From: PR03 sp964353555
GTDB lineage: Bacteria; Myxococcota_A; UBA9160; PR03
Assembly: GCA_964353555.1 (NCBI GenBank)
Contig: CAYGWM010000002.1
Location: 62,001 to 126,000, forward strand
DNA length: 64,000 nt
Reading direction: 5' to 3'
Shown: positions 58,319 through 64,000 of the stretch, in pieces
How positions within the stretch are numbered: the first letter of the stretch is position 1
Layout: every line of letters begins with the position of its first letter
Position numbers and translations under genes: made by a program
Notes under the pieces: generated by a model
Told to the model about the DNA's origin: nothing
Databases searched by the model: none
What the model saw: the letters and a program-made list of their open reading frames with translations, nothing else

Positions 58319-58337
58319 GTTCATAAAAAATATGAAC
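58319..58337. promoter_or_regulatory. perfect inverted repeat, candidate operator
   Basis: GTTCAT and ATGAAC are separated by AAAAAAT. The site lies in the divergent region between the diiron gene and the CHI-fold gene, just upstream of the TTGACA element at 58344. The AT content is far above that of the surroundings, which favours a protein-binding site over chance. Confidence 0.5.
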
Positions 58338-58343
58338 TCGATA

Positions 58344-58372
58344 TTGACATCGGTGGGAACTGCGCCGATGAT
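58344..58372 (+). promoter_or_regulatory. candidate sigma-70-type promoter
   Basis: TTGACA (58344-58349) is a perfect -35 element and GATGAT (58367-58372) a four-of-six -10 element at 17-base spacing. It is about 43 bases before the TTG start at 58415 and directly next to the inverted repeat, so a regulator bound there could block or aid the polymerase. Confidence 0.45.
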
Positions 58373-58414
58373 CTGCCTCGGGCACTCACGGATGCCCACA
58401 AGAAGGTCACAGCC

Positions 58415-59017
58415 TTGAAAACGCGAAGGATCCACGCCCGAGCTCTCGTCCTGGTCGTTGCGATCGCGCTGCTGGCTGCGCGGCCGGCGATCGCTTCGGG
58501 TGTCGAGGTCGGGAACGTGAACTTCGCTGAGCAGGCCGGATCGGGGTCTTCGAAGCTCGACCTTCACGGCGCCGGCGTGCTTCGCTACCGGGGCCTGATT
58601 CGGGCCTACGCCGCGGCGCTGTATCTCGCACCTGGCGCTGCTGCCGAACGCGCGCTCGATGACGTGCCGAAACGCCTCGAGATCGAGTACTTTTGGCCAC
58701 TGGAGGCGGAGGATTTCGCAAATGCTGCCGACCAGCTGCTCGCGCGCATCGGGCCCGCCGACCGGCTCGCGGCGCTGCGCGACCGTCTCCAGTATTTCCA
58801 TGCGCGCTACGAGGACATCGAACCCGGCGACCGCTACGCGCTGACCTATTTCCCGGGCGTCGGAACGGAGCTTTCGAAGAACGGCCGCTCATTGGCCGTC
58901 ATAGAGGGCTCGGATTTTGCCGCCGCCTACTTCGCGATGTGGCTCGGCGACGACCCGATCGACGCCGGCCTGCGCGATGCGCTGCGTACCCGAATCTCAG
59001 AGCGCGCCCGCAACTGA
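58415..59017 (+). CDS. chalcone isomerase-fold protein, exported
   Basis: A 200-residue protein with a signal peptide (TRRIHARALVLVVAIALLAARPAIAS). The mature part fits the chalcone-isomerase-like domain: AGVLRYRGLIRAYAAALYL, KRLEIEYFWPLEAEDFANAADQLL, and GDRYALTYFPGVGTELSKNG, with DFAAAYFAMWLGDDPID near the end. Bacterial members have no demonstrated chalcone isomerase activity and may bind fatty acids or other ligands. The start is TTG 58415, with AAGGT eight bases upstream. Twelve bases separate it from the sigma factor gene, so they are probably co-transcribed. Confidence 0.75.
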   Translation: MKTRRIHARALVLVVAIALLAARPAIASGVEVGNVNFAEQAGSGSSKLDLHGAGVLRYRGLIRAYAAALYLAPGAAAERALDDVPKRLEIEYFWPLEAEDFANAADQLLARIGPADRLAALRDRLQYFHARYEDIEPGDRYALTYFPGVGTELSKNGRSLAVIEGSDFAAAYFAMWLGDDPIDAGLRDALRTRISERARN

Positions 59018-59029
59018 GTGGATGGAGAC

Positions 59030-60424
59030 ATGGACGACGACCTCACTCGCACCGATCAACCGCTCTTCGACGACCTCGAAACCTCCGACGCTCCGTCCGG
59101 GAAATCGGCTCCCGTGCCTGCGTTGCGCGACGAGGATCACATCCCGAGTGCGCGCGAGACCCAGTCGAGCGGTCAGCCCGACGCGCTGGTTTCGTACCTG
59201 CGATCGATCTCGCAGACACCGATCCTCTCGCGCGAACAGCAGTACGAGATCGCGGGCGCGCTCGAAGAGCATCGCGAGGCATTCCTCGCTGCGATCTTCA
59301 CGGTGCCGGCGACCGCCACCGCGATCGTGAATCGTTGGCGCGAGCGCAAGGCCGCGGGCTACGTGACGGCCACGCTGTCGGCCCATCACCTCGATGGCAG
59401 TGGTCGCGATCTGTCGGCCGAGATCGATCGCGCGATCGCGGCGCTGGAGAAACTGGTGGCGCGGCGCGACGCGGCGGTGCGGCCGCGTGAAAGCGACCGA
59501 CAGACCGAGCTGCTCGGTCGCCGCATCGCGCGTGCGCTGTGCGACGCGGAGCTTGCCTTCGAAGTGGTCGTCGAGGCGTACCACGAGGTGGCGAAGGCCG
59601 CGGCTTCCTCGCGACGTCGCTCGCGAGGCCAAGCGGCCGAACGCGAACCGCTCGCAGTCGCGGCGCGCTCGATCGCCAGCTACGAGGTGACCAAACAGCG
59701 CTTCGTACGTCACAACCTGAAGCTGGTCGTGAAGTTCGCGAAGCAGTACCGCGGCATGGGCGTGCCGTTCCTCGATCTGATCCAGGAAGGGAATCTGGGA
59801 CTGATCCGCGCCGTCGAGAAGTTCGATCACCACCGCGGCCACAAGTTCTCTACCTACGCGGCGTGGTGGATCCATCAGGCGATGATCCGTGCGGTGCAGA
59901 AGCACTCGCGCACCGTGCGGGCTCCCTCGCACGTCTACGACCTGCAGCTCCGCTACAAGCGCGCGGAGAGGAAGCTGCGGGGGCGAACCACCGCAGAGCC
60001 GTCGAGAACCGAGATCGCAGCGGAGCTGGGGCTCTCGGCGGTCGAGATCGACCGACTCGTTTCGACGATGATGCCGATCGCATCCACGCACGCGCCGCTG
60101 GCCGGCACCGAGTCGCTCACGCTCGACGACGCGCTGGCTGACGACACCCTCGTCGATCCCGGCGAGACGCTCGACCGCCGCGTCGTAGAAAACGAGATGC
60201 ACGACCTGCTAGGAGATCTCGAGCCCCGCGAGCGAGCGGTGATCGAATGCCGCTTCGGGCTCGGTGACGAACCGATCCAGACGCTGCAGGTGATCGGACA
60301 ACGGCTCGGCCTCTCGCGAGAGCGTGTGCGGCAGATCGAAGCGAAAGCGCTCGAGCGGCTGCGGCGCGGTGGCAAGGCGGATCACCTGGCGAGCCTGCTC
60401 GACGGAGAGCGCGAGGTCGCTTGA
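59030..60424 (+). CDS. sigma-70 family (group 2 / RpoS- or RpoH-like) sigma factor
   Basis: A 464-residue sigma factor. Region 1.2 is DALVSYLRSISQTPILSREQQYEIA; a long linker resembling the non-conserved region follows (about 80-215). Region 2 is NLKLVVKFAKQYRGMGVPFLDLIQEGNLGLIRAVEKFD and KFSTYAAWWIHQAMIRAVQ, region 3 has VYDLQLRYKRAERKL, and region 4 ends with the helix-turn-helix IGQRLGLSRERVRQIEAKALERLR. It lacks region 1.1 of RpoD, so it is a group 2 or stress-type factor. ATG 59030 preferred over GTG 59018; spacing is ambiguous. It follows the exported CHI-fold gene. Confidence 0.9.
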   Translation: MDDDLTRTDQPLFDDLETSDAPSGKSAPVPALRDEDHIPSARETQSSGQPDALVSYLRSISQTPILSREQQYEIAGALEEHREAFLAAIFTVPATATAIVNRWRERKAAGYVTATLSAHHLDGSGRDLSAEIDRAIAALEKLVARRDAAVRPRESDRQTELLGRRIARALCDAELAFEVVVEAYHEVAKAAASSRRRSRGQAAEREPLAVAARSIASYEVTKQRFVRHNLKLVVKFAKQYRGMGVPFLDLIQEGNLGLIRAVEKFDHHRGHKFSTYAAWWIHQAMIRAVQKHSRTVRAPSHVYDLQLRYKRAERKLRGRTTAEPSRTEIAAELGLSAVEIDRLVSTMMPIASTHAPLAGTESLTLDDALADDTLVDPGETLDRRVVENEMHDLLGDLEPRERAVIECRFGLGDEPIQTLQVIGQRLGLSRERVRQIEAKALERLRRGGKADHLASLLDGEREVA

Positions 60425-60492
60425 GAAAAGTGCGCCGCGGCTCGCAGCCGGCGCGGTAGGATCCTCGATCCCAGACGCTACGAGGGGATCCG

Positions 60493-61725
60493 ATGAAGCC
60501 TCGCCGCCGCGTCGGCCTCGTGCTCTCGGGCGGCGGCGCCCGCGGCGCGTACGAGGTCGGTGTCCTCGCGCATCTGTTCGAGCACGTGCTGCCGAAGCTC
60601 CCCTCGGACTTCGAGTTCGATGTGGTGAGCGGTACCTCGGTCGGCGCGATCCACGCCGCCTACGTCGCCGCCACCTCGCAACGGGACGGCCCCCAGCGCG
60701 CGAAGCGACTCGTCGACACCTGGAAGGACATGGAAGTCGCGCAGGTCGTGCGGCTCGGCGTCGCAGACCTGTTCGGGGTCCCGCTGCGGGCGCTCGGCCT
60801 CGCGCAGCTCCGGCGCCGCGCCGGCGGCAAAGCCAAGGCGCCCGAAGTGATCGGCGGGCTCCTCGACGTCTCACCGCTCGAACGAATCGTCGCGCAGCGC
60901 GTGCCCTGGAATGCGTTGCGGGAGAATCTTCGCAAGCCGCGGCCGCGCGCGCTGTGCGTGCTGTGCACCGAGGTGGGTTCGGGTCGCGTCGCGGTGTTCA
61001 TGGATGGACCGCTTGCCGATCCGTCGCCGTGGTCGACCGATCCGAACATCCTGGCGATCCCCACCGAGATCACCGCGACACACGTGCGTGCCTCGGCTGC
61101 GATCCCGTTCCTGTTCCCTGCGGTTCGCATCGACGATCGCTACTACGTCGATGGCGGGTTGCGCATGAACACACCGCTGTCGCCGGCCTTGCGACTCGGC
61201 TGCGAGCGCCTGCTCGTGATCGCGCTGAAACACCATCCCGCAGGCCCCGTCGAGACCCCCGCGTTCCCGGAGACCGTGATCACGCAGCCGGCGTTCCTGA
61301 TCGGCAAGGTGCTCGACGCGTTGATCCTCGACCAACTCGAAGTCGAGATCCATCGCCTCCACGTCGTCAACGCGCTGCTGCGCCAGGGTGTCGCGATCTA
61401 CGGCGACGACTTCGTCGACAACGTGAGTGGCGCCGTGCGGGCGCAGCGCGGAGCGGGCTACCGGATCGTCGACACGGCCGTGGTACGGCCGGGCGACGAC
61501 ATCGGCCGCGTCGCCGCGGCGTGCTATCGCAAACACGGAGCGGGCGCTCTCGGTGCGCTGCCGTCGCTGCTGACGCGACTTGCGCTGCGCGGAGTGCCCG
61601 AGGACGAGGCCGATCTGCTGTCGTATCTGTTCTTCGACCGCCGTTTCACTTCCGAACTGATCGCGCTCGGACGTGAGGATGCGCGGCGCCAGGAAGACGA
61701 GATCCTGCAACTCCTTGCGGACTGA
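60493..61725 (+). CDS. patatin-like phospholipase
   Basis: A 410-residue patatin family hydrolase cleaving ester bonds of phospholipids. The oxyanion hole is LSGGGARGAYEVGVL, the nucleophile is Ser49 in GTSVGA, and the catalytic Asp is in YYVDGGLRMNTP. The C-terminal 150 residues are helical and Arg/Leu-rich. No signal peptide, so it acts in the cytoplasm or is exported by another route. ATG 60493; it follows the sigma factor by about 68 bases. It is convergent with the SGNH hydrolase, with a hairpin between them. Confidence 0.9.
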   Translation: MKPRRRVGLVLSGGGARGAYEVGVLAHLFEHVLPKLPSDFEFDVVSGTSVGAIHAAYVAATSQRDGPQRAKRLVDTWKDMEVAQVVRLGVADLFGVPLRALGLAQLRRRAGGKAKAPEVIGGLLDVSPLERIVAQRVPWNALRENLRKPRPRALCVLCTEVGSGRVAVFMDGPLADPSPWSTDPNILAIPTEITATHVRASAAIPFLFPAVRIDDRYYVDGGLRMNTPLSPALRLGCERLLVIALKHHPAGPVETPAFPETVITQPAFLIGKVLDALILDQLEVEIHRLHVVNALLRQGVAIYGDDFVDNVSGAVRAQRGAGYRIVDTAVVRPGDDIGRVAAACYRKHGAGALGALPSLLTRLALRGVPEDEADLLSYLFFDRRFTSELIALGREDARRQEDEILQLLAD

Positions 61726-61740
61726 AGCGGAGGGGATCCG

Positions 61741-61772
61741 ATCCGGCGCTCCCGCAGGGAGCGCCCCGGATT
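61741..61772. terminator. hairpin between convergent genes
   Basis: ATCCGGCGCTCC pairs with GGAGCGCCCCGGAT (two-base bulge) around CGCAG. It lies 15 bases after the patatin stop and 18 before the SGNH hydrolase stop. There is only a short T-rich follow-up, so a bidirectional terminator is likely but not certain. Confidence 0.5.
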
Positions 61773-61789
61773 CTCTGCCGCCGCGTGCG

Positions 61790-62980
61790 TCAACGCGCGG
61801 GCGGTGGCGCGGGCGCTGCGCCTGCGAGCGCGGCGGCGACGGCGGCCGCGATCTTCGCATCCATCGCATCGGCGGGCGGCGTGCCGGCGCAATCGAGCGA
61901 AGCCTCCGGCAGCCGCACCGACGTGCAGAGCCAATTGAGGATCGCGGTCGCCGCCACGCGGTGTCCGAGCGCGTCGGGGTGCATGAAGTCGAGTTTCATC
62001 TCGGTGCCGAACGCACGCGTTGCGCCGGCGTAGACCGGCAGCAGATCGAGCACGGCGAAGCCGCGCTTCGAGGCCTCCGCCGTGACGATTCGATGGACGT
62101 CCGCGAGCGCTTCGGGCCCCGCGCCCGCTTCGCTTCCGAAGAGCGGGAAGATCACGACGAGTACCGGCAGCTGGTGTTCGCGCGCCAGCGCAGCGAGGTC
62201 GTCGAGGCCGCGCGTGAGACGCGCGGCAGACTCGCCCTCGGTATGGATCGACCGGAAATACCGGGTGCGATCGCCGCTCCTCGCCGCTTCGTAAGCGGGG
62301 TCGTTCGGCATCTGCGCGCGCAGCCCGGCGAGGCTGTCGCGGCGATGCGCCCACTGGCGCGCGAGCTGATACAGACGCGAGTGTGCGAGCCAGCGGCCCA
62401 CGACATGACTCGCATCGGCGTCGGCGTCGCGAGCGGCCTCGTCACGCAGCGTGCGCAACGCCTCGGCCTCGATGCTGAAAGCCTGCGGGTCGTTGAGCGC
62501 GTAGCCGTAGATGATGAGGTCGGGCGCGAAACCGAGCCCGAGCACGCGCAGGCGCCGGACGACCTGTCCGATGTTGTAACCCGGTACGCCGAAGTTCAGC
62601 ACCTCGAATCGCTGTTCCGCCGTGCCCGCGCGCGCGTTCAGCAGCGCTTCGAGCTGCTCGGGATAGGCGCTCTCGCGCGGACCACCGCTGCCGTGTGTGA
62701 GCGAATCGCCGATGGCCGCGATGCGGAACGTTCCCGCCGGCTTCTCGCGTGGAGTCTCGTCGTCGCGTAGGCCCGCGCTGCTGATGCGGTGCTTTCCATC
62801 GCGCGCGCCGGGACGCAACTCGTACACCAGCGCTGGGTCTTCGCTGAATGCGATGGACTCGCGGAACACGACCTGGACGCCTGGATCGAAGGCGCGCGCG
62901 AGCAGCTCGGCAAGGGCGAGACCGATCAGCAGTGCCGCCGCGAGCAGCGCGACGCGCGATACGGTCTCCCTGGTGTCCAT
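61790..62980 (-). CDS. SGNH/GDSL-family hydrolase, membrane-anchored
   Basis: A 396-residue protein. One N-terminal hydrophobic helix (about 9-28) anchors it with the catalytic domain outside. Block I is AAIGDSLTHGSG (nucleophile Ser in GDSL), block III has YGYALNDPQAF (Asn), and the Asp-x-x-His pair is in DFMHPDALGH. Members deacetylate polysaccharides or cleave lipids. An Ala/Pro-rich tail follows. ATG 62980. Divergent from the membrane-protein gene at 63091. Confidence 0.85.
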   Translation of the reverse strand: MDTRETVSRVALLAAALLIGLALAELLARAFDPGVQVVFRESIAFSEDPALVYELRPGARDGKHRISSAGLRDDETPREKPAGTFRIAAIGDSLTHGSGGPRESAYPEQLEALLNARAGTAEQRFEVLNFGVPGYNIGQVVRRLRVLGLGFAPDLIIYGYALNDPQAFSIEAEALRTLRDEAARDADADASHVVGRWLAHSRLYQLARQWAHRRDSLAGLRAQMPNDPAYEAARSGDRTRYFRSIHTEGESAARLTRGLDDLAALAREHQLPVLVVIFPLFGSEAGAGPEALADVHRIVTAEASKRGFAVLDLLPVYAGATRAFGTEMKLDFMHPDALGHRVAATAILNWLCTSVRLPEASLDCAGTPPADAMDAKIAAAVAAALAGAAPAPPPAR

Positions 62981-63090
62981 GCGCTCCGAGCGGCGGCGTC
63001 TTGGCGTGCGACGCGCACACCGGCGCTGCGATCCTCGCGAAGCGCGCCAGCCGCTGCAAGCGCGCGACGCACGCTGCTATGTTGCGCCGC

Positions 63091-64000
63091 CCATGCACGC
63101 GGAGCGACGCAGCGCGACCGGACGACTCGCGCGCACGATTCCGCGCGGATTTGCCTGCACTGTCGTCGTCGCTGCACTCGTCGTTGTCTTTGCGAGTACC
63201 GCGATGGCGGAGCCGAAGCCGCAGGGCACCGACGCCCAGGTCGACCTCGCGATCGGTGAACTTCGCGTGGTACTCGCCGTCGCGGGGCTGGGGCTCTTCG
63301 CGGCGGGCGTTCGCCGCCGGCGCCGCGGCATCGCCGAAGCCCGCGGCTCGGGTCGTCGCGTGATGCTCGGCTTCGTCGCGGCGCTCTCGTTCGCCGCCAA
63401 CTACAACCTCTTCGTCTGGACGGGACTTCACCGCCACGAACTATTCCACTACTACCTCGGCTCGAAGTACTTCCCGGAACTCGGTTACTTCGGGCTCTAC
63501 ACCTGCAGCGTGCAGGCCGTGATCGGCGACGGTGCGCTGCCGGCGGAACTGACCGAGATCACCGATCTGCGCAGCAAGCGGCGGCGACCCGCTGCGGAGG
63601 TGATGGCTGCTGCGCCGCGGTGTCGCGACGCCTTCACGCCGGCGCGCTGGGATGCCTTTGGCGCAGATCTCGAGCGCTTTCATGCGCTGCTTGGCGATTC
63701 CGGCTTTCATCGCGTAGTTCGCGACCACGGCTACAACCCGTCGCCAGCATGGACGCTCGTCGGCCGGACGCTCGCTTCCGCCGTGCCAGCGACGCCCGCG
63801 GGCCTGTGGTTTCTCGCGCGCATCGACCTGGCGCTGCTGCTGGTGCTCTTCGCTGCGCTCGGCTGGGCGTTTGGTTTCGACTCGATGTGTGTCGCGGCGA
63901 TCGCGTGGGGCGCTTCGGGGCATAGCCGCTATCAGTGGACCGGCGACGCGTTCCTGCGCCAGCTCTGGCTCGCGGCGTCGGTGATCGGCGTGTGCCTGCT
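63091..64000 (+). CDS. polytopic membrane protein, 5' part (3' end outside window)
   Basis: The first 303 residues of a protein that runs off the window, in one uninterrupted frame from ATG 63091. Two hydrophobic segments (about 23-38 and 53-68) follow an Arg-rich start; more come at about 90-105 and near the end. The sequence HELFHYYLGSKYFPELGYFGLYTC resembles the exported loop of GT-C-like proteins in myxobacteria-type genomes, with an HYYLG-KYF-ELGY motif. I recognise the pattern but not a reaction. It lies opposite the SGNH hydrolase start. Confidence 0.6.

Overview
This is a GC-rich, gene-dense bacterial chromosome fragment with about 50 protein genes and no rRNA or tRNA gene that I could see. 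The content (a seven-TM histidine kinase, a PEP-CTERM protein, an AGPS-type oxidase between two glycerol genes, two UbiB/ABC1 kinases, many GT-C membrane proteins, radical-SAM/B12-domain proteins, GMC oxidoreductase) suggests an uncultivated deltaproteobacterial-grade lineage such as Myxococcota, but the phylum is an inference. A 100-N gap flanked by an exact 55-nt duplication shows the sequence is a short-read, probably metagenomic, scaffold.

Layout. 1-4.8 kb: end of a TPR protein, then a minus-strand group of MBL hydrolase, sensor kinase and rhomboid protease. 4.75-9.2 kb: glycerol operon (glpD, AGPS-like oxidase, glpK). 9.3-14.6 kb: ABC1 kinase, membrane MutS-like ATPase, a secreted protein. 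14.7-24.2 kb: two radical-SAM proteins, a GMC oxidoreductase, two methyltransferases, a DPM1-like glycosyltransferase and a GT-C enzyme with a sugar-binding-like domain. 24.3-42.4 kb: the most distinctive part, with four TMTC-like GT-C/TPR proteins in two paralogous pairs, three further GT-C-type membrane proteins, a PEP-CTERM surface protein behind a candidate sigma-54 promoter, and an ALG5-like glycosyltransferase. 42.4-48.3 kb: a Tat-exported dehydrogenase-subunit-like lipoprotein, RecQ, HPF, crotonase, histidine phosphatase, citrate synthase. 48.3-64 kb: RHH/zinc protein with a second UbiB kinase, two amidohydrolases, penicillin acylase, DksA-like protein, diiron protein, CHI-fold protein with a sigma-70 factor, patatin, SGNH hydrolase and a truncated membrane protein.

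How the genes may work together. The two GT2 enzymes resemble synthases of polyprenyl-phosphate-linked sugars, the donors used by GT-C enzymes. The TMTC-like proteins resemble the animal TMTC O-mannosyltransferases (N-terminal acidic pair, a motif like HPVHVE, C-terminal TPRs). The Ser/Thr-rich PEP-CTERM protein in the middle is a plausible acceptor. I propose, as inference only, a surface protein or polymer glycosylation locus. No exosortase lies in the window.

No intergenic stretch reaches 300 bases. The longest (36217-36505) holds the candidate sigma-54 site and otherwise nothing I recognise. Most start codons were chosen from sequence context, and several are GTG or TTG.
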